DNA of 64,000 nt, taken from SHYR01 sp034406555. Its GTDB lineage: Bacteria; Chloroflexota; Dehalococcoidia; UBA2979. Location: the NCBI GenBank assembly GCA_034406555.1, contig DASCRM010000017.1, positions 1-64,000 on the forward strand, in the 5' to 3' direction. This document shows positions 34,171 through 43,119 of this stretch, in pieces; position 1 is the stretch's first letter, and each line of letters starts with the position of its first letter. The notes under the pieces are model-generated. The model was not told where the DNA came from and made no database searches. It worked only from the letters and a program-made list of their open reading frames with translations. The position numbers and the translations under genes were made by a program.

Positions 34171-34689
34171 ATGGACGGCACCGCCCCTCGAGCCATCTCG
34201 CGCACCCTCCACGCCGTCTCGGCGCCGCAGAGCGAATTCATCGTGTTTGCGGAGAGCCTGGAGTACGACACCACGCACGGCCTGCAGTTCATCGACATCA
34301 CCGACGAGGTGCGAAACGTCGTCGATCGATCCGCCGTCACCTTCGGTCAGGTCGCCATCTCCTCGTCGCATACCACCGCAGCAATCGTCGTCAACGAGCA
34401 CGAGCCGCTGTTGCTGAACGACATGGCGCGCATGCTCTCGCGGCTCGCGCCGCCCGGCGACTACTACGAGCACAACGACTTCACGATCCGCACGGTCAAC
34501 ATGAACGAGGACGAGTGCGCCAACGGCCACGCACACTGCCAGCACGTCATCCTGGGCACCAGTGAGACCCTGCCGATCCACGAGGGCGAGATACGCATCG
34601 GCCGATGGCAGCGCGTCTTCCTGGTCGAACTCGACCACGCGCGACACCGCGAAGTCTTCGTACAGGCGCTGGGCGTCGGCGGAGCCTGA
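34171..34689 (+). CDS. yjbQ: YjbQ family (UPF0047) secondary thiamine-phosphate synthase-like enzyme
   Basis: 172 residues from ATG 34171 (family usual ~138; the extra residues are at the N-terminus). Signature residues are clear: SSSHTTAAIVVNEHEPLLLNDM, NGHAHCQHVILGTSETLPIHEGEIRIGRWQRVFLVELDHARHREV. The three conserved histidines and Asn-Glu bind a metal in the family structure. YjbQ has weak thiamine-phosphate synthase activity; the true function is debated. It follows a SirB1-type gene and precedes a GDPD-like gene. Confidence 0.88.
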   Translation: MDGTAPRAISRTLHAVSAPQSEFIVFAESLEYDTTHGLQFIDITDEVRNVVDRSAVTFGQVAISSSHTTAAIVVNEHEPLLLNDMARMLSRLAPPGDYYEHNDFTIRTVNMNEDECANGHAHCQHVILGTSETLPIHEGEIRIGRWQRVFLVELDHARHREVFVQALGVGGA

Positions 34690-34721
34690 TCAGCGCCGCA
34701 CGGCGCTGATCACCCGCAGCG

Positions 34722-35372
34722 ATGTCCGTCACTCGCGTCCTACACGACGCCGCGAACCAGCGCGACCAGCACGACCGCAGACACCACCCCGCCGTCGATG
34801 TGATCGAGGGCGACCTCTGGGTGCGCCACGGACAGCTGCTCGCGTACCACGACCGCCCGCTCGGTCCGCTCCCCTTCGTGGTCGGAAGCAGAGGGCTAAT
34901 CAGCCGCAGGCCGCCCAACCCGCCCGATGCCGATGAGCTGATCGGGCTCGTCGAGAGCGGCGCCAGCCTGATGCTCGACCTCCGCTCGTGGTTCCGCGAC
35001 CCGGCCGCGGACGCCGCGCATGCGCTGCTGGGCCTCCCCGATCGGTCACGCGTCACGATCAGTTGCGAGGACTGGCCGATCGCCGACCGCATGCGCGCCT
35101 GGCTGCCCGGCATCGGCGTCGCCTACTCGATCGGCTCGAAGCGCGAGCTGCGACGGTTCATCGAGGGCCGCCGCGACGGTTCGCTGCCCCAGACGGGGGT
35201 CTCAGTGCGTGAGTCGCTGCTGCGTTCCGCCGACGATGTCGATCAGTTACGAACGCTCAGCGGCAACCTCGCTGTCTGGACCGTGGACGACGTTGATCGC
35301 GGGCTGGAGCTAGTGGAGCTGGGCGTCGACACGCTGATCAGCAACCGCCTGCAGGTGCTGAACGCGGTCTAG
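34722..35372 (+). CDS. Glycerophosphodiester phosphodiesterase-like protein
   Basis: 216 residues. The N-terminal strand DVIEGDLWVRHGQLLAYHD corresponds to the GDPD active-site strand (E-x-D and H), and the C-terminal VWTVDDVDRGLELVELGVDTLISNRL matches the GDPD barrel end (WTVN...G.DGIITD.P). The first HRG motif typical of the family is missing, so it may be inactive or act on an unusual substrate. It would release glycerol phosphate from deacylated lipids, in line with nearby plsY. Confidence 0.65.
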   Translation: MSVTRVLHDAANQRDQHDRRHHPAVDVIEGDLWVRHGQLLAYHDRPLGPLPFVVGSRGLISRRPPNPPDADELIGLVESGASLMLDLRSWFRDPAADAAHALLGLPDRSRVTISCEDWPIADRMRAWLPGIGVAYSIGSKRELRRFIEGRRDGSLPQTGVSVRESLLRSADDVDQLRTLSGNLAVWTVDDVDRGLELVELGVDTLISNRLQVLNAV

Positions 35373-35376
35373 GCGC

Positions 35377-35382
35377 TACGAT
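35377..35382 (+). promoter_or_regulatory. -10-like TACGAT 6 nt before GTG 35389 (leaderless start)
   Basis: TACGAT, six bases (CCGATC), then the GTG start of the methyltransferase gene. It lies just 3' of the previous gene's stop codon. Confidence 0.5.
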
Positions 35383-35388
35383 CCGATC

Positions 35389-36585
35389 GTGACTACGCCG
35401 CCCGATCAAATCCCAGACGACTTCGCCCTCGCCGCGCAAGCGACCCCGCTCGCCTCCGTGATCGAGGCAGAGATCGAGGCTGCCGATGGGCACATCACTT
35501 TCGAGCGCTACATGGCCCTTACGCTCGGCCACCCTGAGCACGGCTACTACAGCCGGGAGTTGGTGGCGTGGGGTGCGGACGGCGACTACGAGACCTCCCC
35601 GGAGGTGCACTCGATCTTCGGCTACCTCTGGGCGCGGCAGCTCGAGCAGTGCTGGGATCTGCTCGATCGCCCCGATCGCTTCGACATCGTTGAACCGGGC
35701 GCGGGATCCGGCCGCTTCGCCGTCGACCTGCTGACGTGGCTGCGCGAGCGTGCGCCCAAGTGCTTCGCCGCGACGCGCATGACGCTGCTGGACGGGCACC
35801 CGCGCCGCGCGACGCAGCAGCGCGTGCTGCTCGAAGGCGCGGGCTTCTCCGCCGAGTACGCGACCGTCAAGGACTGGATCGGCAGCAGCGAGTCGCTGAC
35901 CGGCGTGCTGATCAGCAACGAGTTCTTCGACGCCCTGCCCGTCCACATCGTCGAACGACGCGACGAGACACTGCACGAGTGGTACGTACGGAGCCGCGAA
36001 GGAAGCGACGAGGCGGGGGGCTTCGCCTTCGAGCTCGGCCCGGCCAGCACGCCGGCGCTCGCTGCCTATTTCAAGCGGCTGGGGCTGCAGCCCGGCGAGG
36101 GCTGTCGGGCCGAGGTGTCGCTGGTCGCCCCGGAGCTGTTCGGCCGACTGACCGCGCGTCTCGACCGCGGCTACGCGATCACGATCGACTACGGCAAGGC
36201 GGCGGACGATCTCTACGCCTCGTGGCGGCGCATGGGCACGCTGATGGCGTTCCGCGACCACAGCCCGCAACCCGACCCGCTCGCCTCGCCGGGGCTGCTC
36301 GACCTCACCGCGCACATCGACCTCACCTCGCTGGCCGCCGCAGCTGAGGGCTTCGCGAGCGTCCCACCGGTAGCGCAGGCGGAGGCACTGACGGCGCTGG
36401 GCATCGGCGACGCGCTGACGGCTGCGCGCGAGCGCGCCAGCGAGGATGTCGCGCGCTTCGCCACCGATCGACGGGCGGCGGAGACCCTGCTCGACCCCGC
36501 CGAGCTGGGGCGCATCCGCGTACTGGTGCAGGCGAAGGGCGCGACGCTGGACGACCTGCACTGCCTGCGACCGGTCACGACGTAG
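35389..36585 (+). CDS. SAM-dependent methyltransferase of the MidA/NDUFAF7 (DUF185) family
   Basis: 398 residues. The N-terminal ITFERYMALTLGHPEHGYYSR, the SAM-binding EPGAGSGRFAVDLL around residue 103, ISNEFFDALPVHIV and the late YAITIDYGKAADDLY are diagnostic for the MidA family. The mitochondrial member dimethylates an arginine of a complex I subunit; an analogous role on a bacterial complex I is plausible, especially since this window holds a NuoI-NuoG-like pair. That link is inference. It starts at GTG 35389, as set by the TACGAT hexamer. Confidence 0.88.
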   Translation: MTTPPDQIPDDFALAAQATPLASVIEAEIEAADGHITFERYMALTLGHPEHGYYSRELVAWGADGDYETSPEVHSIFGYLWARQLEQCWDLLDRPDRFDIVEPGAGSGRFAVDLLTWLRERAPKCFAATRMTLLDGHPRRATQQRVLLEGAGFSAEYATVKDWIGSSESLTGVLISNEFFDALPVHIVERRDETLHEWYVRSREGSDEAGGFAFELGPASTPALAAYFKRLGLQPGEGCRAEVSLVAPELFGRLTARLDRGYAITIDYGKAADDLYASWRRMGTLMAFRDHSPQPDPLASPGLLDLTAHIDLTSLAAAAEGFASVPPVAQAEALTALGIGDALTAARERASEDVARFATDRRAAETLLDPAELGRIRVLVQAKGATLDDLHCLRPVTT

Positions 36586-36601
36586 CTCTCGCCGCCCATG
36601 A

Positions 36602-36607
36602 GACAAT
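36602..36607 (+). promoter_or_regulatory. -10-like GACAAT 6 nt before ATG 36614
   Basis: GACAAT followed by GTGCAC and ATG. The GTG inside the six-base gap (36608) is an alternative start; the geometry favours 36614. Confidence 0.4.
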
Positions 36608-36613
36608 GTGCAC

Positions 36614-37024
36614 ATGACGGCAGAATCACTCTCCGGCTATTACAGCGAGACGCTGATCGACCACTTCGAGCACCCGCGTAACGCGGGGGCGATGGAAGAC
36701 GCCGACGTCGAAGGCTTCGTCACGAACCCCGTCTGCGGAGACTCGATGCGGCTCTTTCTGCGACTGGATGGGGACGCTGAGCCGCGCATCGCCGCCGCCT
36801 CGTTCCTCACCTCCGGGTGCCCGGCCTCGATCGCGACTTCCTCCGTCTCGACGGTGATGCTCACCGGTCTGACGTTGCCGGAGGCGGAGGCGCTGACACG
36901 CGACGATTTCGCCGAAGCGGTCGGCGGGCTGCCGAAGCCGAAGCTGCATTGTTCGGTACTCGCACAGGCCGCCGTACGCAATGCGATCACGGAATGGCGC
37001 GCAGGGAACGCGGACTCGCTGTAG
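36614..37024 (+). CDS. IscU/NifU-like iron-sulfur cluster scaffold protein
   Basis: 136 residues. It has the three scaffold cysteines: NPVCGDSM, SGCPASIA (commonly GCAAS) and LHCSVLA, with the aspartate of CGD that allows cluster release. The N-terminal YYSETLIDHFEHPRNAG is also typical. It assembles and hands on Fe-S clusters. It lies directly upstream of the xanthine dehydrogenase-type genes, whose small subunit needs 2Fe-2S clusters, and ~15 kb from the cysteine desulfurase gene that could supply its sulfur. Confidence 0.9.
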   Translation: MTAESLSGYYSETLIDHFEHPRNAGAMEDADVEGFVTNPVCGDSMRLFLRLDGDAEPRIAAASFLTSGCPASIATSSVSTVMLTGLTLPEAEALTRDDFAEAVGGLPKPKLHCSVLAQAAVRNAITEWRAGNADSL

Positions 37025-37070
37025 ACTCCGCCGTAGCTTTCTCGCACTGCGAAGGAACGAGGGGACGCCG

Positions 37071-37937
37071 ATGCGGCGATTCGACTACTACCGCGCGAGC
37101 TCTGTCGATCAAGCGATTTCGCTGCTCGATGAGCACGGCGAGGGCGGCATGCTGCTCGCCGGGGGCACCGACCTGCTGGTGCAAATCAAAGAAGCCGGGC
37201 TGAACCCCGGCTACATCGTCTCCCTGCTGGAGGTCGATGAGCTTCAGGGGTTGAGGACGAACCGCAGCGGGCTGCGCATCGGCGCACGCACGCTGATGCG
37301 CGAGGTCGCGGGAGACGCGGGCGTGCAGTCCGACTACTCCGCACTCGCGGACGGTGCGGGCCTCGTCGGGTCGTGGCAGACACGGAACATGGGCACGGTC
37401 GGCGGCAACGTCGCCAACGCCGCGCCGTCGGCGGACACGGGACCGCCGCTCTCCGTGCTGGGTGCGACCGTGCACATCGCCGGCGCGGGCGGTACGCGCG
37501 AAGTGGCGATCGACGACTTCTGGACCGGACCGGGCCAGACGGTGCTCGGAGCCTCGGAAGTGCTGACACAGATCACCGTGACGGCGCCGCCGGCGAACTC
37601 CGGCTCGTTCTACGAACGGCACACGCCTCGGCAGATCATGGACATCGCAGCCGTTGGCACCGCCGTCTACGTCGAGCTCGATGGCGACGACAATTGCACG
37701 ACCGCCCGCATCGCGCTCGGCGCTGTCGCACCGACGGTGATGCGCGCCCCGAACGCCGAAGCGGCGATCGCGGGCGGGCCGATCGGCGAGCAGACGGCGG
37801 CCGCAGCCGGAGCCGCCGCCGCCGCCGAAGCGACGCCGATCTCAGACCAGCGAGGTTCCGCGGAGTTCCGCCGGCACCTCGTCGAAGTGATGACCACTCG
37901 CAGCATTCTGCGCGCCGCTGAACGCGCGCAGGGCTGA
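37071..37937 (+). CDS. Molybdenum hydroxylase, FAD-binding (medium) subunit
   Basis: 288 residues from ATG 37071, preceded by GGAACGAGGGG. It has the FAD-binding LLAGGTDLLVQIKEAG and the GTVGGNVANAAPSADT motif of the xanthine dehydrogenase/CO dehydrogenase medium subunit. An Ala-rich C-terminal end follows. It takes electrons from the 2Fe-2S subunit and passes them to an acceptor. It is the first gene of a three-subunit operon (M-S-L order), with the small-subunit gene 22 bp downstream. Confidence 0.92.
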   Translation: MRRFDYYRASSVDQAISLLDEHGEGGMLLAGGTDLLVQIKEAGLNPGYIVSLLEVDELQGLRTNRSGLRIGARTLMREVAGDAGVQSDYSALADGAGLVGSWQTRNMGTVGGNVANAAPSADTGPPLSVLGATVHIAGAGGTREVAIDDFWTGPGQTVLGASEVLTQITVTAPPANSGSFYERHTPRQIMDIAAVGTAVYVELDGDDNCTTARIALGAVAPTVMRAPNAEAAIAGGPIGEQTAAAAGAAAAAEATPISDQRGSAEFRRHLVEVMTTRSILRAAERAQG

Positions 37938-37959
37938 ACTGGAAGGCGGAGCCGAGCCA

Positions 37960-38424
37960 ATGGCCAAGCAGGTATTCACACTGAACGTTAACGGCCGCGA
38001 CCATGAGCTCTTCACGGAGCCCAACCAGTCGCTGCTGGAGGTCGTGCGCGACGAGCTTCGCCTGACCGGCGCGAAGGAGGGGTGCGGCACCGGCGACTGC
38101 GGCGCATGCACGATGGTCGTCGATGGCCAGACCATCACCTCCTGCCTGATGCTCGCCCCCGACGCTGCGGGTCGCGAGATCAAGACGATCGAGGGGCTCG
38201 CGGACGGGGAGCAGTTGCACCCGTTGCAGCAGGCGTTCATCGACCACGGCTCGGTGCAGTGCGGCTTCTGCATCCCCGGCATGATCTTGGCCGGCGTCGC
38301 GCTGCTGGAGCGCAACCCGAACCCGACCCGCGAGGAGATTCGCACCGGCATCGCCGGCAATTTGTGCCGCTGTACCGGATATCGCAAGATCGTTGAAGCA
38401 ATTGAGAGCGTGGCCGGCAGCTAG
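37960..38424 (+). CDS. Molybdenum hydroxylase, 2Fe-2S (small) subunit
   Basis: 154 residues with both 2Fe-2S motifs: C-x4-C-x2-C with a later C in GCGTGDCGACTMVVDGQTITSCL, and the C-terminal helical domain motif VQCGFCIPGMILAG with NLCRCTGYRKIVEAI. This is the plain small-subunit layout of the xanthine dehydrogenase family. It carries electrons from the molybdenum site to FAD. The large-subunit gene follows after 44 bp. Confidence 0.95.
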   Translation: MAKQVFTLNVNGRDHELFTEPNQSLLEVVRDELRLTGAKEGCGTGDCGACTMVVDGQTITSCLMLAPDAAGREIKTIEGLADGEQLHPLQQAFIDHGSVQCGFCIPGMILAGVALLERNPNPTREEIRTGIAGNLCRCTGYRKIVEAIESVAGS

Positions 38425-38468
38425 CCGAGTCCGCTGACGAAACCAGGAGCCAACGAGGGGACGATTCG

Positions 38469-40820
38469 ATGGCGACCGAGATCCGACCGGAACACAACGT
38501 AGTAGGCAAGCGCGAGACTCGTGTCGAGGGTCCGGGCAAGGTCACGGGCAGCGCGATCTACGCGGCCGACGTGCAGGTCCCGAACATGCTGCACTGCAAG
38601 CTCGTACACAGCCCCCACGCCCACGCTCGCATCGTCTCGACCGACACCGCGAAGGCGCTCGCGGTCGATGGCGTCGAGCTGGTCGTGCTGGCCGAGGACT
38701 TCGGCAAGGCAGTGAAGGACGGCAGCAATCCGGCGATCAACGCCAGCAACCGCGGCGCCGCACTGCTCGCGCACGCGCAGGTCGGCTTCGCCGGCGAGCC
38801 GGTCGCGGCCGTGCTCGCGGAGACGCCATCAGCCGCCGAAGAGGGCGCTGAGGCTGTCGAGGTGACTTACGAGGAGCTACCCGCCGTGCTCGACCTCGAC
38901 GCGGCGATGGAGGAGGACTCCCCGCTCGCGCGACCGCCGCTCGGCGATGTCGACCGCTCAGAGGAAGAGGCCCACGTCACGCTCGAAGTCGACGCCGACG
39001 ACACCGAAGGCAAGCCAACGAACATCGCCTCGCACGTCGCGTTCACCCGCGGCAACATCGACGCCGGCTTCGCCGAGTCCGATGTCGTCGTCGAGCGCAA
39101 GTGGAGCTCCGCGATGATGCACCAGGGCTACATCGAGCCCCACGCCACCGTCGCCGACTTCAACGCGGCCAGCGGCGAGCTGACGGTCTGGACCTCGACC
39201 CAGGGCCAGTTCATGGTGCGCGACACGATCATGCGCACGCTGCAGTGGCCCGAGACCAAGCTGCGCGTGATCGGCTGTGAGCTCGGCGGCGGCTTCGGCG
39301 GCAAGATGACGCTCACCAGCCCGCTGGTCAGCGCGCTGAGCGTGATCGCCCAGCGCCCCGTGAAGCTCGTGCTGACGAGGGCGGAAGACCTGACGGCTGC
39401 GACCCCTTCTCCCGGTGCGAACGTGACGATCAAGACCGGCATGAAGAAGGACGGCACGTTCACTGCGATCGAGGCCAGCGTCGCTTACGCATCCGGCGCA
39501 TACCCCGGCGCACCGGCGGCGGTCGGAGCGCTGCTCTCCGCCTCCTTCTACACGTGGCCAAGCCTCAAGACGGACGGTTTCGAGGTGCTGACGAACCACG
39601 TCTCCGCCGGCGCGATCCGCGCACCCGGCACGCACAACGCGATGCACGCCGTGGAGCAGAACATCGACGAGATGGCGCGGCAGCTTGAGCTCGACCCCGG
39701 CGAGGTGCGCTTGAAGAACGTCTCGAAGACCGGCGACCCGATGGCCTCCGGCCAGGAGTTTACCGCGATCGGCCTCGATGAGACGGTGGCGAGGGCGATC
39801 GAGCACCCGCTGTGGAAGAACCGCGAGAAGATCGCTGCGGAGTCGACCGAGACGAAGAAGGTCGGCGTCGGCCTCGCGATCGGTGGCTGGCTCGGCGGTC
39901 TCCAGCCGGCCGCGGCCGAGGTGATGCTCAACAACGACGGCACGATCAACGCCGTCACCGGTGCGAATGACATCAGTGGGACGAACACCTCGTTCACCCA
40001 GATCATCGCAGAGGAACTGAACCTGCCGATGGACCAAGTGAACATCACCACCGGTGACACCAAGACCGCCCCGTTCGCCGGCATGTCCGCCGGATCGAAG
40101 ACGCTCTTCACCGTCGGTCGCGCGCTGCGTGAAGCGGCGATCGACCTGCGCGAGCAGCTCTTTGAGGTGGCGGCGGAGCGGCTGGAAGCCAACCCGAACG
40201 ACCTCGAAATCGCCGACGGTGAGGTGAAAGTGAAGGGTTCGCCCGACCAGTCGCTGGAGCTCAGCCGCATCGCCTCGATGACGACCGGCTTCGGCGCGCT
40301 CTACAAGCCGGTGGTCGGCAAGGGTTCGATCGCGGCCCGCAAGCAGGCGCCGGGCTTCACCGCGCAGCTCGCGAAGGTGGAGGTCGACACAGAGACCGGT
40401 AACGTGCGGCTGCAAGATTTCGCGATCGTGCAGGACGTCGGCTTCGCGATTAACCCGCTGTCCGTCGAAGGACAGATGGAGGGCGGAGCCGTGCAGGGCA
40501 TGGGCATCGGCCTCTGGGAGGAATACATCTACGACGACTCCGGTCACATGCGGAACGCCGGCCTGCTGGACTACCGTATGCCGACCGCTGCTGACGTGCC
40601 GGACATCGAGTCGATCATCGTGGAAGTCCCGTCCGAGGACGGGCCGTACGGCGCACGAGGCGTCGGCGAACCGTCGATTACGGCGAGTGGCGCGGCGATT
40701 CAGAACGCAATCGCCGACGCGATCGGCGCGCGCATCCCGCGCATGCCGGCCACGCCGGAGCGCGTGCTGCGCGCACTCGGCAAGCTGGGCGACGCGGACG
40801 CGGCCGGCGGCGGCGACTAG
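38469..40820 (+). CDS. Molybdenum hydroxylase, molybdopterin (large) subunit
   Basis: 783 residues. Molybdopterin-binding motifs GGGFGGKMTL and the AIRAPGTHNAMHAVEQ loop are present, and the catalytic glutamate lies in GARGVGEPSITASG near the C-terminus. The CoxL signature loop is not seen, so a CO dehydrogenase of form I is unlikely; it is a general xanthine/aldehyde/aromatic hydroxylase. Substrate unknown. It is followed by a terminator hairpin and then the gene for its probable cofactor cytidylyltransferase. Confidence 0.93.
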   Translation: MATEIRPEHNVVGKRETRVEGPGKVTGSAIYAADVQVPNMLHCKLVHSPHAHARIVSTDTAKALAVDGVELVVLAEDFGKAVKDGSNPAINASNRGAALLAHAQVGFAGEPVAAVLAETPSAAEEGAEAVEVTYEELPAVLDLDAAMEEDSPLARPPLGDVDRSEEEAHVTLEVDADDTEGKPTNIASHVAFTRGNIDAGFAESDVVVERKWSSAMMHQGYIEPHATVADFNAASGELTVWTSTQGQFMVRDTIMRTLQWPETKLRVIGCELGGGFGGKMTLTSPLVSALSVIAQRPVKLVLTRAEDLTAATPSPGANVTIKTGMKKDGTFTAIEASVAYASGAYPGAPAAVGALLSASFYTWPSLKTDGFEVLTNHVSAGAIRAPGTHNAMHAVEQNIDEMARQLELDPGEVRLKNVSKTGDPMASGQEFTAIGLDETVARAIEHPLWKNREKIAAESTETKKVGVGLAIGGWLGGLQPAAAEVMLNNDGTINAVTGANDISGTNTSFTQIIAEELNLPMDQVNITTGDTKTAPFAGMSAGSKTLFTVGRALREAAIDLREQLFEVAAERLEANPNDLEIADGEVKVKGSPDQSLELSRIASMTTGFGALYKPVVGKGSIAARKQAPGFTAQLAKVEVDTETGNVRLQDFAIVQDVGFAINPLSVEGQMEGGAVQGMGIGLWEEYIYDDSGHMRNAGLLDYRMPTAADVPDIESIIVEVPSEDGPYGARGVGEPSITASGAAIQNAIADAIGARIPRMPATPERVLRALGKLGDADAAGGGD

Positions 40821-40848
40821 CGAGCCGCCACAGCAAAGACCACACGTC

Positions 40849-40878
40849 GAAGGCGGCGGCAATGTTGCCGCCGCCTTC
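40849..40878 (+). terminator. Terminator hairpin after the molybdenum hydroxylase operon
   Basis: A 14-bp perfect stem (GAAGGCGGCGGCAA and its complement) around TG, followed by TTCTTCTG, a partial T-tract. Confidence 0.75.
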
Positions 40879-40899
40879 TTCTTCTGCCACGTTTGACGC

Positions 40900-41514
40900 A
40901 TGACCGTCGCCGCAATCGTGCTCGCCGCCGGCGCATCGAGGCGCATGGGCTCCCCGAAGCCGCTGTTGCCGTGGGGTGAGACCACTCTTTTGCGCTGGGA
41001 GCTCGATCAGCTCCAGCGTTCCTGCATCGACGAGATCGTCGTCGTCGCTGGCTCGCACGCGGACGAGGTGCGGCGATCGCTTGGCGAGGCCCGTCGCTAC
41101 TACGTCTTCAACGCTCGCTGGGCGCAGGGACGGGCGACCTCGCTCGCCCGTGGCGCGACCGAGCTGCTGTCCCCGGGACGCGAGACGCCCGAGGCGGTGG
41201 TCGTGATGAACGTCGATCAGCCGACACGCTCTGACATCGTCGACCGGCTCATCGAGGAGCTGCGGAACACGGGCGAAGACGTCGTTCAGCCCTCGTACGG
41301 CGGCAAAGGCGGCCACCCGGTAGTGCTGGCTGGCTCGCTGCTCGGCGAGCTCGCCGAGGTAGATGAAGCGACTCTGGGTCTGCGGGCCGTGCTCGACCGT
41401 CACCCGCCTCACACGCTGGCAATGGACGATGAGCCGGTCGTCCGGCTCGACCTCGACACCCCGGACACGCTCGACGGGGCGCGCAAATTGCTGGGCATCG
41501 AAGCGGGGTCGTGA
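40900..41514 (+). CDS. MobA/MocA-like nucleotidyltransferase (molybdenum cofactor cytidylyltransferase)
   Basis: 204 residues. The NTP-transferase start AAIVLAAGASRRMGSPKPLLPW, the metal-site region VVVMNVDQPTRSDIVDRL (DQP rather than the usual DMP) and the GGHPVVLAGSLL strand near residue 140 match the MocA type that makes the cytosine dinucleotide form of the molybdenum cofactor. That form is used by xanthine dehydrogenase-type enzymes, and the gene follows such an operon. It overlaps the next gene by GTGA. Confidence 0.85.
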   Translation: MTVAAIVLAAGASRRMGSPKPLLPWGETTLLRWELDQLQRSCIDEIVVVAGSHADEVRRSLGEARRYYVFNARWAQGRATSLARGATELLSPGRETPEAVVVMNVDQPTRSDIVDRLIEELRNTGEDVVQPSYGGKGGHPVVLAGSLLGELAEVDEATLGLRAVLDRHPPHTLAMDDEPVVRLDLDTPDTLDGARKLLGIEAGS

Positions 41515-42304
41515 CCTCCTCCTCCACCCGGCACGCCGAGCATGACGCGGTCGGCGCCGGTATCCGCGACGCCTACCGCCGCACCAACGAGGCGGTGCAG
41601 TGCCGCGTCGAACGCCATCCGTTCGGCTGGTTTCAGCACGCGCCGGGCGGCGTAGCGGCAGGCGCCGTCACCGTCGACGACATCGCCACCGCCTCGGTGC
41701 CCGAGCTTCGGGCGGAGATCGAACGCCAGTTTGGCGACGACACGCAGGTCACCGTGTTCGTCAATGACCGCGATCGCGACGAGCGCCTGAGCGGCGCGCT
41801 GATCGCCGCCGGGTTCGAGCCAGCCGAGGGCTCGACATTCCTCGCCTACACCGGTCAGCCGCCGGCGATCCCGTCGTTGGGCGGCATCACGATCGGAGAG
41901 GTCGATGCGGAGGGCCTCGAACGGTGGGCGCGCGTGAAGCTCCAGGGCTTCACGAACAGCGAGGACGAACCCGACCCGCAGCGGTTTGCACAGGAGCTGG
42001 CTCAGCGCCGGACGGAACAGCAAGGGTCGGGCCGATTCTTGCTCGCCACCGCTCGCTCTGAGGACGCCGCGGTGATCGGGCTCTGGGGCGACGAGGACTG
42101 GCTAATCTTAACCTCGCGACGCGGCTGCCGTACCGGCGGCTTCGCCTCGGCGAGCTGCTGCTAAGCGATATCGCGAACGAAGCGCTCGGTACTCCCGGCC
42201 GCCGCTCCGTGCTGATCGACACCGATGAGACCGACTGGTACCGTCGCTTCGGCTTCACCGATGAGGTGTACTGGCGTCGATCGCTACAACCTGCTGGAGG
42301 CTGA
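41511..42304 (+). pseudogene. GNAT-like acetyltransferase, frameshifted (-1)
   Basis: From GTG 41511 the protein reads to LIAAGFEPAEGSTFLAYTG and FLLATARSEDAAVIGLW, then a base is missing at the TT of 42104-42111 (ATCTTAACC, probably ATCTTTAACC). The restored continuation FNLATRLPYRRLRLGELLL is a typical acetyl-CoA-binding loop, and VLIDTDETDWYRRFGFTDEVYW ends a GNAT fold. Repaired length would be about 264 residues. The pattern is a two-part acetyltransferase with a degenerate N-half. Damage or a homopolymer error is equally possible. Confidence 0.75.
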
Positions 42305-42307
42305 TTG

Positions 42308-43030
42308 ATGACCACCCTCGACTGCATTGGCTCGGGAAACGCGTTCTCCAACGGCCAGTACTGGAACGGCTTCCTTGTCGATCGCCGCATCCTGTTCGAC
42401 TGCCCGGCGCAGACGCTCACGCACCTCCAGAAGCTCGACCTCGCCATCGACGACCTCGACCTGATCCTGCTCTCGCACCAGCACTCCGACCACGTGCTCG
42501 GCATGGACCTGCTGCTGCTCGAACTGACGATGGGACGAGCGAGCAAGCGCGGCCGCCCGCTGCGTATCGCCGCCCCGCCCGGCGTCAACGAGCGAGTCGC
42601 AGAGATCATCGGCGGCGCACCTCGTATGACGCCGAAGGACGACGAGCGCATCACGTGGATCGAGATGCACGATGGCGCGAACTTCGAGTGGGAGGGCGTC
42701 AAGGTGCAGGCCGTCGAGGTGGACCACATGCCCGAGCTGTTCCTCGCGGTCGGCTACCGCGTGGAGATCGACGGGAAGCTGATCGCCTACACCGGCGACA
42801 CTAAGATCTGCGACGGCGTCTACACGCTCGCGGAGGGCGCCGACCTGCTCGTGCTGGAGTGTGGCGGCGGGCCGCCGCACATGAACTGGGACGACATCCA
42901 CAAGCTGCGGGAAGATCTCCCGGCGTCTACAGAGATGCTGGTCACGCACTACAACGGCGTGACCGCGCCCGATGTCTCCGCCATCGACGGCCTCAGCCTC
43001 GCCGAGGACTTCGCCAACTACACCGTCTGA
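42308..43030 (+). CDS. MBL-fold metallo-hydrolase (ribonuclease Z/YycJ-like)
   Basis: 240 residues from ATG 42308 (TTG 42305 is also in frame). The metal-binding HxHxDH motif is in LLSHQHSDHVLGMD, with later aspartate in YTGDTKICDGVYTLAEGADLLVLECGG and histidine in VTHYNGV. N-terminal TLDCIGSGNAFSNGQYWNGF is the ElaC-like G-x-G loop. It probably hydrolyses a phosphoester or thioester; substrate unknown. No gap to the broken GNAT (4 bp), so the genes were likely co-transcribed. Confidence 0.88.
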   Translation: MTTLDCIGSGNAFSNGQYWNGFLVDRRILFDCPAQTLTHLQKLDLAIDDLDLILLSHQHSDHVLGMDLLLLELTMGRASKRGRPLRIAAPPGVNERVAEIIGGAPRMTPKDDERITWIEMHDGANFEWEGVKVQAVEVDHMPELFLAVGYRVEIDGKLIAYTGDTKICDGVYTLAEGADLLVLECGGGPPHMNWDDIHKLREDLPASTEMLVTHYNGVTAPDVSAIDGLSLAEDFANYTV

Positions 43031-43076
43031 CCTCGGCGGTTCGCGCCCCTCGCTGTCCCATTCCGCCAGACTCGTT

Positions 43077-43082
43077 TATATT
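43077..43082 (+). promoter_or_regulatory. -10-like TATATT before the NuoI-NuoG-like pair
   Basis: TATATT within CGTTTATATTTCG is an AT-rich island in GC-rich DNA, 38 bases before the TTG start at 43120. Confidence 0.45.
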
Positions 43083-43119
43083 TCGGCGCGTCGGCCTACC
43101 CGAGGGGATCGAGGCGAAC

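Noticed and set aside
38469..40820. CO dehydrogenase (CoxL form I)
   Set aside because: I could not find the form I active-site loop, so only the general molybdenum hydroxylase family is claimed.
38958..40985. A 675-codon frame opposite the molybdopterin subunit
   Set aside because: Antisense shadow; composition is His/Arg/Asp-rich as expected from reversed codons.
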